This document shows, piece by piece, positions 20,798-33,719 of a DNA stretch of 64,000 nt. The first letter of the stretch is position 1, and each line of letters starts with the position of its first letter. The stretch is from Cycas panzhihuaensis. Lineage: Eukaryota; Cycadophyta. Where the stretch lies: contig CM041465.1 in NCBI GenBank assembly GCA_023213395.1, positions 184,953,741-185,017,740 on the forward strand. The letters are read 5' to 3'. The notes beneath the pieces were generated by a model that was not told the origin of the DNA, did no database searches, and saw only the letters and a program-made list of their open reading frames with translations. Made by a program: the position numbers and the translations under genes.

Positions 20798-22467
20798 AAG
20801 CTTACTACCACAAGTGCAAATTTAGCAAGTTGGGAAGAAAGAGACAATATTGGAATAATAATCTTAAAACTCTCAGTGTTTGATCCCCTTCTCATTTATG
20901 TAGAAAAATTGACCTCTTCCTCTACAATATAGAAATGGTTTGAAAATCTATATAACTAGAAGAACAAGGCCGTAATAATTGCCCTCAAGAAGGAATTATT
21001 CAAGTTATATATGAACGAAATAGACCACGATTTGATTTTATATATAAGGTTATTTCAATAAGAAATGATCTCTTAAGTGTTGGGGCTACCATCTTATAAC
21101 AAGAAGTAGTGGAGATGATAGCAAGTAAATTGCCAAAGTCATTTGATATAATCATTAACACTATAACCAAAAATAACCAGATTAACAAGATGACCCTTGA
21201 TGCTCTAACTAGTTTATTATTGAGCTTGGAGTAATGAAATAAATGCTATGAAGATTCAACAGAAATAGAGGATGCCTTTGTGACTAGGTTAAACTTGTAA
21301 CCCAAAGGACAAAGTTAATCCGGAGGAAGAGGACAAACTCGAAGGCGTGAATCCTCCTCATGGACAATGGCGAGGACAAGAGGGGATGAGGATGCACAAA
21401 CCTAAGGGATGTATAAATATACTATAATTATGGTTAGGCCTTATTTTTCTAGTTCCTATAAGGCATTTGATTTTTACTATCATTGTGGTTAGTCAAGATA
21501 TTATCCTCACCGATGCCCTCAAAAGAGAGTTGATATTTAAAGAGGGAAACAATTGATAGGGAATTACAATAAGGAAGATATAGAAGAAGAAGAGGAAGAA
21601 ATAACGTTCATTGTTGCTCTTACTATAGGTCTTCAAGACAAAGATGTATGATGAGTCAACTCTAGAGCATCCTGACATATGATCAGCAAAGAAGATTGGT
21701 TTTAGTTCATGAAAACCTACACCACTGACAAATCAGTTGAATTGGGAGATAAATACCCGTTGGACATAAAAGGAGTTAGAACTATAGTTGTTAATCTATA
21801 AGGTAGTATAAAAAAATTTGAAAGTATATTACTTATACTAGGATTAAAAGTGAATCTTGTCTAAGTGTCATAAAGCATAGTAAGAAAAAGTTAAGAACTA
21901 TTTATGACAAAGAAGGATACTGTTATATCCTAGATATAAAAAACAATGGTAATGTAATTGTGAAAGGCATAAGAAGTAATAACTTATATAGGCTACTCTC
22001 TGATCTTGTAATCCCTAATGTGGATAAAAAAACTTGTACTATTGTAAATCCTAATGATAACCATAAAATATGGCATTTGAAGTACAAGCATCTTCCCTTA
22101 GATGAATTAAAGTTAATGCAAAAAGGAGGCATGGTTAATGGACTTCCTTCCATCACATCTAATAATTTTATCTATAAAGGTTGTCAATTTGGGCAATAAC
22201 ATCGCTTTCCTTTCAAGGAAAATGAATGGAAAACTCAAAACAAATTAGAGTTAGTCCATATTGATCTATATGGTCCTCTTATTCCACATTCAATTAATGG
22301 TTAGATATTTCTTAATTGTTATTGATGATCTTACTAGGAAAGTGTGGGTTTATTCACTTCGTAATAAGTCAGAAGTTTTTGAGACCTTCAAAGAATTTAA
22401 AGTAGAAGTAGAATTGGAATTAAGAGCCCAAATAAAATACATCGTGTCTAATGGTGGTGGTGAATAT
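20798..22467 (+). pseudogene. CopB gag end, protease, integrase N-half
   Basis: After CopA, gag-type sequence resumes with KWFENLYN and TLDALTSLLLSLE-like text. A decayed CCHC knuckle lies near 21476-21520 (YYHCG...PHRCP; first Cys and the His are replaced). The protease active site near 21650 reads VNSRAS where VDSGAS is expected, so both Asp and Gly are lost. At 21960-22199 comes the GAG-pre-integrase region with WHLKYKHLPLDELKLM. Next are the integrase Asp in IDLYGP and, near 22440-22465, the second Asp region as VSNGGGEY, where CopC cuts in. Confidence 0.8.
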
Positions 22468-22992
22468 TATTAGAATAAAGTTGTTGTAATGTTACTTTTG
22501 TAAACTCTCTTTATTAACCTTAATATATTAACACCTAATTATATAAAGTTTGTTGAAATAACAGATTGCTCACTTCAACGAACTTTTCTCTCCTTAAAAT
22601 TCTCCTCCTAGATTCTTGAAGGTCGGTCTATCTCGCCTATTGGGTTACTATCAATAGGTAGTTAGGTATAATATCTTAGCCAATTGAATATGGTACGCAT
22701 AAATGAAGAGGAGGTCGACAGTTTTCCTTTCTTGAAGGAAATATTGAACTTTAAACTAGATTCAAAAGAGAGGATGATATCCTCATCTAAACCTATAATG
22801 TATATTTATTTTATTAATATATATTTATATTTCTAAGGTGGTTTTTCATCCCTTAATGGGGTTTTCCACCTGTCTACATTCTGTGTTATTTGTTATATGA
22901 TATTCAGTGCTTTTTACATTTAAATTATTTAGGTGTTAATTTATTTTCAGTATTATTAACTTGTGCTAATGTTACTAACCCTCTCTCCAACA
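22468..22992 (+). repeat. CopC 5' LTR
   Basis: 525 bases matching 29129-29660 end to end, ending CCAACA. The first dinucleotide is TA instead of TG. Confidence 0.88.
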
Positions 22993-23008
22993 TGGTATCA
23001 GAGCAGGG
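22993..23008 (+). promoter_or_regulatory. CopC primer binding site (initiator tRNA-Met)
   Basis: TGGTATCAGAGCAGGG follows the LTR directly, the standard copia site. Confidence 0.88.
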
Positions 23009-24934
23009 CACCATAAGTCAAATTTTTTTCTAACACTACTAAGCACAAAATATTTTTCTTAAAAGCGAACAGCTGAAGATTCAAACTACATACTAATATC
23101 TACAACTGAACATAAAAGGGATTTTTTTTTTTATTAATAATAAAAAGAGGTACAAAATTTGGGTTTAAAACCCAATCATCTCTAGTTTTTTTTTTTTTTT
23201 TTTTTTTTATACAGAATACAAGAAAGAGATTTAAGCTTCTACAGGAATCACAATAACTAAAACCACTTGTTACCAGTTTATCAAGAACTACTATCAAGAA
23301 ACCCTCACAACCATCTTGAAGGCGCCAAGTTGCCATTAGACACCATTTTAAGAAAAATCATAGAAGTTATGAAGATTAATCTTCCTTTAAAAGATGAAGT
23401 AGAATGCATAAATTTGTCTCCAAACGATGAAAGAAAGGCAAGTTTGAATATGCGAAAGCCATAGATGCGAAGCTTACAAAGACCAAAGCCTTACAAATAC
23501 CATCATCTATGAAGAAAACTTTGTTAACACTGACATTGTAAATACACAGAGGCCACAGATAAAGAGTTGAAGCCATTCTAGGCTCAAAATGATTTGCCAA
23601 ATGTAAAGACAATTGACGAACTATTCACCAACAAAAGACACTAATCAAATGCTAGGCAACTGAAGATTGTAAAGATGCTGGAATAACATGGATGTTGTTC
23701 ATCAAGCCAAGGTTCAAAAATACAAAGAAGGTGGAAGAACGAGCTGCCTTGAAGACTATGTGGGAAGAACCAACCACCATGGAGACTCCAAAATGAAGGA
23801 ACAATTGCCAACGTTGAAGACCCTAGTCGAACAATTGACCACAGTGAAGACCCCAGTCGAATAGTCGCCCACAGTGAAGACCCCAGCTGTCGTTCTAAGA
23901 AAAACCTACAAACACGAAGTAACAATGAGAGAAAACCCTACTTGTAAGGGTTAACTTTTTGACAGATGTGAAAATCAACTCTCAATATGATCCCTTTAAT
24001 ATATAATTTGGATCTTCCGCCTATATTCCTTAACTATAATCTTTTATTTTTTTAAATGTTTATTAAAATCACATAGCATAAGTCTGTTAGCCCCCCTTGA
24101 TGGTCATCAGCCTGGTCACTTAAGTCTCCTACATGACCTCAATCCAATTCCATAAAGGAGCTTGACCCTTAGGGTTTTTTTTGTTTATTAATTTTCTCTC
24201 AAAGGGGGTACCTGTGCCTTTTTGCTTATAACTTTCTCTTACGAAGTTAGAATTCCATTTCTAAAGAAACATCAGATTCTTGATTTAGATACAAATATTT
24301 TGGATAGTCTTTTAAGTCTTTTAGACACCAGTTTAATCTGCAGATCTTTGCCCAAAGTCAAGTCTTCTACTCAACCTGGTAAGCTTAGGTACGTGCCTCT
24401 AACTTATAATTTTTTTCACACTTCTTTAATATTATTACATTAATCTAATATACAAATTAATTACTTTTCAAATATATCAAGTATCTACATTATTTTCTTA
24501 AAAAATTCATCATGATGTTATTGAGTCATTATTTCACTTTATTATGCAAATGATGTTACAAAACATGCAAACACTTAATTTATGATTTAATTCACTAATA
24601 TGCAACTGTCATATGCTTAATTATTTTTTCTCTCCTAATCATTTCATTAAAAATCTTACAATTCTTGATCAATGATTATTAAATCTTTAATGTTAATAAA
24701 ATTTTGTATGTCAATGGCAAATAAAGTTAAAGTTTATCTTTAAAATATTTCATGTCTATCATTGAGTTTATTACTGTGATCTATTTTATTTGTTAATTCA
24801 CCCACAACAACCTGTCCTAATCTCTTCCATTTTTTTCTTTAAGAGGATCTCTAATCATCATTTTGTTCCTAATATAGCACTCATACTAGGGCCAACTTCT
24901 TGTGTATCAATTTCAGTATTAACCAGCTCAAATT
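23009..24934 (+). other. CopC long leader
   Basis: About 1.9 kb between primer site and gag start without a recognised protein. It holds a T tract at 23187-23208. A short repeated motif near 23820-23890 (ACAGTGAAGACC-CAGTCGAA) occurs two or three times in tandem with a period of about 40 bases. Leaders this long are unusual for copia outside a few lineages. Confidence 0.5.
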
Positions 24935-25554
24935 ATGGCGACTAGAAAAATAGAATATCCCATAAGCTTGAACAACAAAAGCTCTGGTGATATGTCATAA
25001 GTGAGTTTGCAAAACCCAAAGGTGAAACATCAGAAGCTTATATAGTCTATCTAATGAATTATGATGGAGCCCTAGGCACCATCCCAACCTTACTTTTCCT
25101 AGATATTAGCAAGCAGTTCTCTAATATAGATGATCTTGCCACTATCTGGAAAACTCTAAAAGAGAAGTATGACAAGGTTGACACATAACAGTTAGTTATC
25201 CTAGAACAATAAATGTATGATCTAAATTATGAAGACTTTCCTAAAGTTAAATTTTTTTTATCAAAACTTTAACTCATTAACAAAGATCTAGCAAATTGTA
25301 TTAAATCTTCTACAAAAGTAGGTGATAAAGTGGTCACTATAATACATGCTAAAGACAACGATACACTTATCCATCTTGCATTTAATAAACTTCTAAAACA
25401 TTTTAATCTTTTAAAAATTACTAGACAACAAGTAGGACATCTACCAATTACCTTCGATCAACTAACGAATCAACTAGTTGAACATCAAAACATGTTGATC
25501 AAGACTAGAAAACTAAAAGATCCTTCACATGCTCTTTTCTCCAAATCATAACTA
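24935..25554 (+). pseudogene. CopC gag
   Basis: The start ATG at 24935 gives MATRKIEYPISLNNKSSGD, a typical copia gag opening. The open part 25330-25551 contains HAKDNDTLIHLAFNKLLKHFNLLK and ITFDQLTNQLVEHQNMLIKTRK, the gag polyprotein core that packages RNA. Stops occur near 25185-25215. A zinc-knuckle remnant may lie near 25655, where Cys codons appear changed to Tyr. Confidence 0.7.
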
Positions 25555-25879
25555 ATTACTAAATTTAAACATTAAAATAATTATCAAAACCATCTAAAAT
25601 TCCCAAAACCTCATAGAGGGTCATCTACTCCAAACAATCCTCATCATAACATTAAGTATTATGGATTATATAAATCATAGAATACCTCTAAACAGTCATT
25701 CGAAAAAGGAATAAGTTAATACTAATCCTAGTCGTAACATCGCTTATGCGTCTTCATAAAAAGGGACACACTATCGATGTCTCAGAGGAATAGAATTACC
25801 TCTAAAGCCTAGAAAGCATCTAAGGATAAGATCATGATTCTATAATTCCTATCATTCCTTAACCGCTACCACATCGCCT

Positions 25880-27200
25880 CTCTCAAGACCTACCACTTAA
25901 CTACCATTGTGGATTCTCGATTCGTGCCTCTCATCACATGATAGACACTAAGAATATCTCACTTTATACCAACTGATTCAAACATTGAAAAAGAAACTGC
26001 TTTGGAAGCAGATCTTAATATGGAGTCAAAGGAACAAGTGATGTTACCCTGAAAGACGGCTCAATTAAGGATGTATTCTACGCCCCGGCTTATTACCCAA
26101 TCTCCTTTCAATATACCAAATCTTCCGTAAAGATCTCATCAGTAGAATTCTAAAAGATAAGTTTATTATCAAACAACCATTAAATAATTTTAAATCAATT
26201 GCCTTAGGACCTACAGATCATAAAATAAGCTTTTATAATTTAACAAATCTTCAACATTCTAAAACCAAAACTTTTAGTACCTTTATAGCCAAATTTGATC
26301 CAGTCAGTAAATTTTAGCATGCTTGATTTAGTCATACAAGTTATGGAAAACTCTAATATCTAAGTACGCATGATATGGTTCATGGCTTATCTACATTAAA
26401 AACTGTCTATGGTGTTTATGAAGTGTGCGTCACTGGCAAATAACACATGGACCTTTTTCTAAATCATACTAGCTTTAAAGTAAAGGTCCCGCTTGAACTT
26501 ATTCACTCTGATATCTATGGACCCTTCTAAGTACCTTCATACTTTAGAAGCAGATATTTTTGTAACATTTATTAATAATTTTTCTAAAAAATACTGGGTA
26601 TACATGTTAAAAGTAAGAAGTCAAGTATTTGACATCTTTATTTAATTTAAAACCTTAGTTAAAAACTAAATAAACTTCAAAATCAAAATCTTCATAACAG
26701 ATAATGCTAAGGAATATTTAAGCAATAATTTTACTAATTATTGTAAAAAACATAGAATACAACTTTAACATTCTGTAGCATATACTCCTCAACAAAACGA
26801 TGTTGTTGAATGTAAAAACTGTACATTTGTTGAGATGACCATATGCATGTTACATGTAAAAGGTCTCGACTTAAAGCTGTGGGCAGAAGTTATTGTTTAC
26901 TCCAACTATTTATTAAATCATTTACCATGCAAATCTTTACAAAATATTATGCTAGAATAAAAATGATCTGGGCATAAACTGTTTGTTAAACATTTAAGAA
27001 TTTTTTGCTGCATTGCCTAGGTGTATGTTCTTAAAAAAAATGATAGAAACTTGATCCTAAAAGTTTAAAATATATTTTTATTAGTTATAGTGAAGAAAGC
27101 AAAGCATACAGACTTCTAAATACAACCACAGATAAAATTTTAATTATCATAATGTTATATTTGACGAAGAAGGTTCCTCATTAAAAACTTCTTATGTCAA
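25880..27200 (+). pseudogene. CopC protease and integrase
   Basis: The protease site region near 25910 reads TIVDSRF in place of VDSGAS. The GAG-pre-integrase part near 26385-26440 reads MVHGLSTLKTVYGVYE, and the first integrase Asp lies in LIHSDIYGPF near 26495. The second Asp and Glu regions near 26700-26830 are frameshifted but recognisable (ITDNAKEYL-like, YTPQQNDVVE-like). The C-terminal part reads YIFISYSEESKAYRLLN. Not functional. Confidence 0.75.
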
Positions 27201-27548
27201 ACTACCTATTGAAAATTTGTTGGTTAATACTCACTTAATTGATCCCAGTGACATTCAAGTTGATCCTGAATCAATTGAGTCCTCATTTACTCAAGTCTAA
27301 AATTGGACTTTAAATGAACAAACTACCTTAACTTTATCTAGTCAACCTACTTCACTAAAGCAACAACCTAACAATAGTAGACAACCTGCTTGGGCTCATA
27401 AAACTCTTTCTAATGTCAGTTTTGATACTAGTAATCCTTTACATACCAGAAAAATTTGTTCCAAAAAACTATAAGCTAATTTTACTCTAATGGCCAAAAT
27501 CATTGCTAGTAATGATCCCAAAACCTTTAAACAAACAAGTAACAATTA

Positions 27549-28560
27549 CATATGGCAACAAGCCATGCAAATCGAAATAGATGTTCTTAAAAAAACTCAA
27601 CTTGAGATTTAGTCACTCTGCCTCCTAGAAATAATGTGGTAGATTGTAAATGAGTTTATCTAACAAAGTTTAACTCTGAAGAAGCAGTTAAAAAACACAA
27701 AGCGCGTTTAGTAGCAAAAGGTTTCTCACAAATTGATGGTATTGATTATACTGAAATCTTTGCTTCTATAACAAAAATGAATACTATTAAAACTATAATA
27801 GCTCTTACAGTAAAATTTGGTTAAGAAATTTATCATATGAATGTTAAAAGTGCCTTCTTAAATAATGATCTTAAAGAAGAAATTTATATGAAATAACCTC
27901 ATGATTTCATAGATAATCCTAATTTAGTATGTAAATTTAAAAAATTATTATACGATTTAAAACAAACTCATCGAGCTTGGTATACCAAAATTGATGATTA
28001 TCTACTACAAAATGAATATACTAAGTGCATTAGTGATCCCAATCTTTATTTTCAAAGACAAGACAAGAATATCATCATTCTAATTCTTTATATAGATGAT
28101 ATCATAATAACTAGTTCTTTGCTCTCTAAAATTATACAATTAAAATCAATTTTAATAAACAAGTTTGAAATATCAGACTTAAGTCTATTACACTACTTTC
28201 TAGGTCTATAAATTTGTTAATCAGATTCAAAAATTACTATTTCTCAACCAAAATATATCATTGGACTAATAAAAAGATTTAATATGGACAATGCTAAGCC
28301 AGCCCCCACACCTCTACAATCAGGCATAAAATTAATAACTGATTACACTTCTCTATTATATGATCCTACCTTATATCATCAGCTAATAGGAAGTTTAATT
28401 TATTTAATTTATACTCATTTAGATATATCCTTTGATGTTACTTTACATTCTAGATTTATGCAAAAACTTCACAAATCACATTGGAAAGCAACAAAGTGTA
28501 TCTTACGATATCTTGCAAGTACAATATATAGTAGTCTAACATATAATGTTTGCACTACTA
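27549..28560 (+). pseudogene. CopC reverse transcriptase
   Basis: Begins near IWQQAMQIEIDVL and continues VVDCK...VYLTKFNSEE, KARLVAKGFSQIDGIDYTE and YMK-PHDFIDNPNLVCKFKK. The catalytic box is LYIDDIIIT near 28090-28112, with the Tyr-x-Asp-Asp positions kept. After LLHYFLGL and ISQPKYI comes an open 97-codon frame (28284-28577) with RFNMDNAKPAPTPL. A few stops interrupt it. Confidence 0.87.
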
Positions 28561-29009
28561 ACTTAAAATTAACATGATACATAGATTCTGATTTCGCAAG
28601 TGACTCAGATGATAGAAAATCTACTGTTGGTTACATCTTCTTTCTTGATTCTTCACCTATCACTTGGTCAAGTAAGAAAATACAAATATTAGCTTTATCT
28701 ATAACAGAAGTTGAATATCAAGCACTCGTTGAGGTAAGTAAAGAAGCATTGTGGATAAAATCCTTGCTAAGTAAACTTAGTTTATTTCTTAACTCTTCCA
28801 TTAAAATTAATATTGATAATCAAGGTGTTATATCTATTGCTACTAATCCTGTTGCTCACTCTAGAACCAAACACACAAAATTGTATCAATATTTTATTTG
28901 TGATCTTATTCATGATAATATTATTAACTTATTTTATTATCCTATAGATATGCAGATTGCAGACATTCTTACAAAACCATTATCATACGTGAAATTTAAC
29001 AAACTATGA
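28561..29009 (+). pseudogene. CopC RNase H
   Basis: Contains YIDSDFASDSDDRKSTVGYIFF with the first catalytic Asp and LSITEVEYQALVEVSKEALW with the Glu. These are followed by INIDNQGVISIATNPVAHSRTKH and IADILTKPLSYVKFNKL to the stop at 29009. Only an early stop near 28578 breaks it. Confidence 0.87.
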
Positions 29010-29128
29010 GAATTATTGAAGATTGAAGAAGTCTTCATCAAAGGGGGATCATCATGCTAAATTCTTCTTTTATCTTCTTTCTTATATGTTTTATCTTCTA
29101 TTGTACAAAAGATAACATTCAATGGGGA

Positions 29129-29660
29129 TGTTAGGATAAAGTTATTGTAATGTTACTTTTGTAAACTCTCTTTATTAACCTTAATATATTGATACCTAAT
29201 TATGTAAAGTTTGTTGAAATAACAAACTAGTCACTTTAATGATTTTTTCTATTTCCTTAAAAGTCTTCTCCTAGATTCTTGGAGGCTAGTTTGTTTGCCT
29301 CTTTGTTGGGTTGTTGTCTATAGGTAGTTAGGTATGATATCTTAGCTAGATGAACATGGTACGTATAAGTGAAGAGGAAGCTGACCAGGTTTTCCTTCCT
29401 TAAAGGAAATGCTAAACCTTAAACCAGATTCAAGAGAGAGGATGAGATGCTCATCTAAACATGTACTGTATATTTATTTTATTAATATATATTTATATTT
29501 TTAAGGTGGTTTTTCATCACTTAATGGGGTTTTCCACCTGTCTATATTTGGTGTTATTTATTATTTAATATTCAAGGATTTTTACATTTAAATTATTCAG
29601 TTGTTAATTTATTTTTAGTCTTATTAACTTGTGTTAATGTTATTAACCCTCTCTCTAACA
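29129..29660 (+). repeat. CopC 3' LTR
   Basis: 532 bases starting TGTTAGGATAAAG after the purine run AATGGGGA and ending CTCTAACA. It pairs with 22468-22992. Confidence 0.9.
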
Positions 29661-29669
29661 AATATATTT

Positions 29670-30125
29670 TATTAGGAATATTGATGATAGTTTTATATTC
29701 ATGTTACTTTATGTTATCTTTATGTCACGTGTAAATATAAATTTAAGTGATTTAAAGGTTTAATCTTATAAAGTTTATGTTAATATTTAATCATTATGTG
29801 AATTTCATTGAAATGTGCAACCGCCCATTTCAACGAACCTCTCTTGCTATTAATAACTTCTCCTAGATTCTAGGAATAAGTTCTCGAGAATCTAGGAGGT
29901 TGTCAAAAGCCTATTTCAAAGGCTTGTTATTGTATGTAGATGGTATTTTCATTAAGGTTTTATATATAGTTTTGAAATCAATAAAATTTTAGATTAGTAA
30001 GGTGGTTTTTCTTCCCGTAAGGGGTTTTCTACCGTCACATGTTGTGTACGTGTGCAATGTCTCATTTTACCCGTGTTTGTTAATTTCTTGTTCTCGTGCC
30101 ATTGTGCATGTTATCCATTCTCACA
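29670..30125 (+). repeat. CopD 5' LTR
   Basis: 456 bases matching 36919-37363 and ending CATTCTCACA. As in CopC, the 5' copy starts TA where the 3' copy starts TG. Confidence 0.88.
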
Positions 30126-30141
30126 TGGTATCGAGCTACAG
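30126..30141 (+). promoter_or_regulatory. CopD primer binding site
   Basis: TGGTATCGAGCTACAG directly follows the LTR. It matches the initiator-Met site for TGGTATC and then departs from it by a lost A and substitutions. Confidence 0.7.
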
Positions 30142-31263
30142 CTTTTTGATTTTCTTTGCCAAATTTTCCTATAAAAATATAGTGCTTTAGGTCCTCTAGC
30201 AAACCCATATTTGAGAAAGAAAACATATAGAAACTATTTAGACAGCTCCCAGAGAAATGTTATCTCAAGTTGGTCCACCACATTCTCTATATAGTCTCGA
30301 AGCCATTGATGCTATTTCATCTCTCCCAAACTTATATATGTGTGCTTGAGCCCCGGTTCAATGTCTCTTCCCGTATCACATATATGTTTCTCTTGAAATA
30401 GCCCCGTGAATTACCTTCTCATTCCTTGAATGTGTTGCATCCTTCCTTTGTGTGTGCTTATATGTTGTGCATTTTAGTGACATAATACAAGTCGCTTGAC
30501 CTCCTCCATCCCACATATCACACTACATTCTTCCCGCCTTTCTCCATCTCCCTATTTCAAATGTCAATTGAGGTGGCTTTGACCTCATTTCAAAGAATTA
30601 GCGGCTCTCATCGCAAGAAAAGACCACAGGAAAGGCAATAAAACATGGACAAAAGACACTAGGAATAAAGGCATAAGAAGAGAAATAGTCAAACCCAATA
30701 CATCTTACAAGAGAAGATCGATTTTGGCACCACCATCTAAACCCTAGTGGAAAAGAATCAACAAATAACCATCGCTTTAGAACCGTACATCATCGCCTTG
30801 CCAATCGCTTTTCTTGAAGAAGAGGAAGAATAAGAGTACACCTGCTACCATTATGACTACCATTATAGGCATCATCGCCTTCGCTACAACCATCATAACA
30901 ATACAAGTAGCAGACAGGCGTCATCCGAGAAATAATCTCCTTCGACGGATGATCGCAGAGTAGATCTCCATCTTCACCTTCTTAGAAGCAACAACAATTA
31001 CTCGCTCTAAAGCCACGACACCTATCACCATGCCCTACTCAAAGTGAGGGTCCCGCCATGCCACAACATTGCCAACCGTTGTTGCCTTCACGAACCAAAT
31101 CGAAGAGGATGCAACTAGCCGTCGTCACAAAGAAGAGCCACCACGAATAGGTAGGGTTTCCTTTATTACCCCCTGATCCCAAATCATTTTTAATTTGATT
31201 TGATTTTATAAATCTAATACCTCGATCAAGGCGTCATATGTTTTTTTTTCTCTTTTTATATAT

Positions 31264-31359
<96 letters not shown>

Positions 31360-32760
31360 CCTAATCAACTTTAGGCTAAATCAAAATAAACCCCCTTTGT
31401 TAATCAATATTAAATAAAACTTTAATATGTTTTACCATTTAATCATATATACCTTAGGGTAATTAACATAAACCCTCTTTTATTATATTCTAAAATCAAC
31501 TCAACTCGCCCCACCCTCCCTTTACACTTTACTTTTGATCTATAAACCCGCCTCTTATTAAATTTTAATAATTTAAGTAAACCCCTTATTATAATAACCC
31601 TTCTACTATACTTTAATGTCAATATTAGTACCCCCTCTTACACTTTAATGATAAATTAATTCCCCTTATTATAATGTAATACGCTTATTACAATTACCTC
31701 CTCTTCTATTATATTTATCATTGTATTAGTCCCCCGCTACACTTTATTATATTTAATTTACAAATTAAAATCAACCCTTCCTATTACATTTTAATTTTAC
31801 TATATTTTATTATTATTCTTCTTATTACATTAACTATTCCTTATATTCACATCTTGACGGTCAAGAATAGTGTTATACCTAGTTTATCTAAATAGTTTTT
31901 TTTTTTTTTATATGCCCTTAATATTAATGGCCTTCCTATTTTACCTTTAAGGAAATAGGTTTTTAACTTCATAAGTGTATAGGAACCACAAGAATTAATC
32001 AAACCTTTAGTTGATAATTAACATAGTTAATCATGATACCATGGACTTCTCTTAAAGAGCATTATATTTCTTAATATTAAAATTAACCCTCTCTTACTAT
32101 ATTTTACATATCAATGTAATTACCTTAATACTTTTCTTTTAAATCTTCTTAACCCCTATTAAATATTTGAATATTAAACCTCTTCCCACACTTAATTTAT
32201 AGATTTTCATTAAAAATAAATAAAATCAATAAAACTTTTTAAAAATCAAATTAATATATCTTTAAATAAAACTACTTTTCACTTTAACCCATTATTATTT
32301 TTTAAAAACTTGTATAAACCTTACAAACTATAGCTTGTTAATTGTCAATGGTTTTTAATCGATTCATATCTATTTCTTAAAATAATAAAAGGGAATCTAA
32401 ATACTCTAGTTTATAAAGTATGTTTTAAGTCTTAAAATAAACACTTACTTTGTTGAATAAGTAACTTTTTTCCTTCTTCTCAATATATTTATTTAATTAA
32501 GGGATTATTAAGTTTTTTTTCAAAAATGGGGAACATTTAATTCTTTTTAAGGGAAGGGTATTCAATCATACAACTATGATTTTTAGTTTTTAAATATATC
32601 CGTGAAATGTTAAGAATTACTCGATGTTTAGTAAATTATTTATGTGACCTTTTTCACCTATACTCATTCATCTAGATCTTCTAAATCTTATGACTTCTAA
32701 TTATTCCTATAATTCCTAATATGACACTAATGTCGTGGACAACCACCGCATTCTAATTCC
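30142..32760 (+). other. CopD long leader with AT microsatellite
   Basis: About 2.6 kb before gag with no recognised protein. Contains alternating TA at 31269-31356. From 31370 to 32250 the plus strand is rich in C and T runs such as ACCCCCTC and CCTCTT separated by AT, a repetitive low-complexity stretch. Longer than the CopC leader. Confidence 0.5.
31269..31356. repeat. (TA)n microsatellite, about 88 bases
   Basis: Uninterrupted alternating TA within the CopD leader. Confidence 0.95.
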
Positions 32761-32769
32761 AGTTCTAAC

Positions 32770-33420
32770 CTACTCAAACTATGTTGATCGGAGGAATCAC
32801 ATACCCCATTAGCTTAAACAAAGAAAAGATATGGTGATATGTAGCATGTAAATTCAAAAACCAAAAGAAACAACTTTACAAAGCTATATGGTATATCCGA
32901 TGAACTCAGATTCAAATTTCTATGCACCATCTTGAACTCACTTTCACTAGAAATCACCATAGTTCTCAAATAGATGATCTAGCCATCTCGGAATACTCTT
33001 AAAGAGAAATATGATAAGTTCAACACACATCAATTGGCTTTCTTAGAACAACAATTGTATGGCCTTAATTATGATGATTTTTTAAACGAAGACTTTTATC
33101 TAAAATTTAACTAATCAATAAAGACCTAGGTAACTATATTAAAACCAAAATTAAAGTAAGTAATGATGAATGATAGTCATACATACTAAAGATGATGATA
33201 CACTCGTTCGCCTTGCTATAAACAAATTACCAAAACATTTTAATTTTTAAAAACCGCTAGACAACAAGTCGGTAATGCTCATATAACTTTTAATCAATTA
33301 ACAAATCAATCGATAGAACATCAAATGATGTTAATTCAAACAGAATATTGAAAGATCCTTCTCGTGCTTTATTTTCCAAAATTAAGCCCTAAAATAAAAA
33401 CAAACATCGAACAACTTCAA
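32770..33420 (+). pseudogene. CopD gag
   Basis: Parallels CopC gag: ITYPISLN opening near 32797, a TKDDDTLVRLAINKLPKHFN-like segment near 33186-33250, and a FNQLTNQSIEHQMMLIQ-like segment near 33290. Several frameshifts. No intact zinc knuckle seen. Confidence 0.65.
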
Positions 33421-33719
33421 CAAGAATCCAAAATTCTAGAAACCTCATAGAGGTTCACCTTCTAACTCTCAAAATAATATTAAGTATTCACTCCACCTAA
33501 ATATCAGAATACTTCCAATCAGTCTTTTTCAAATCGAAACACTATTAATCCTTCTCAGAGTATTAGTTGTGCCTCTCGCCATAAAAAATGCTCACATTAT
33601 TGACATCTCAGAACTAGAATATCCTTAGAAGCATGGAAAGCTTCCAAGGGATTGCAAACCCGACCACAAACCGACCACTAACTCATAATCGCTCTCTAAC
33701 CAGAATAACTTCTCGCATT

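Larger units (their letters stand above)
22468..29660 (+). mobile_element. CopC: full-length Ty1/copia element in CopB integrase
   Basis: 7.2 kb with paired LTRs, initiator-Met primer site, gag, protease, integrase, RT and RNase H in copia order. The five-base duplication AATAT lies at 22463-22467 and 29661-29665. Coding parts carry many stops and frameshifts, though RT and RNase H can be followed almost continuously. It is closely related to CopD. A leader of about 1.9 kb separates the primer site from gag. Confidence 0.88.

Noticed and set aside
31269-31356. Considered as a replication origin or matrix attachment signal
   Set aside because: Plain TA microsatellite; nothing else supports a special function.
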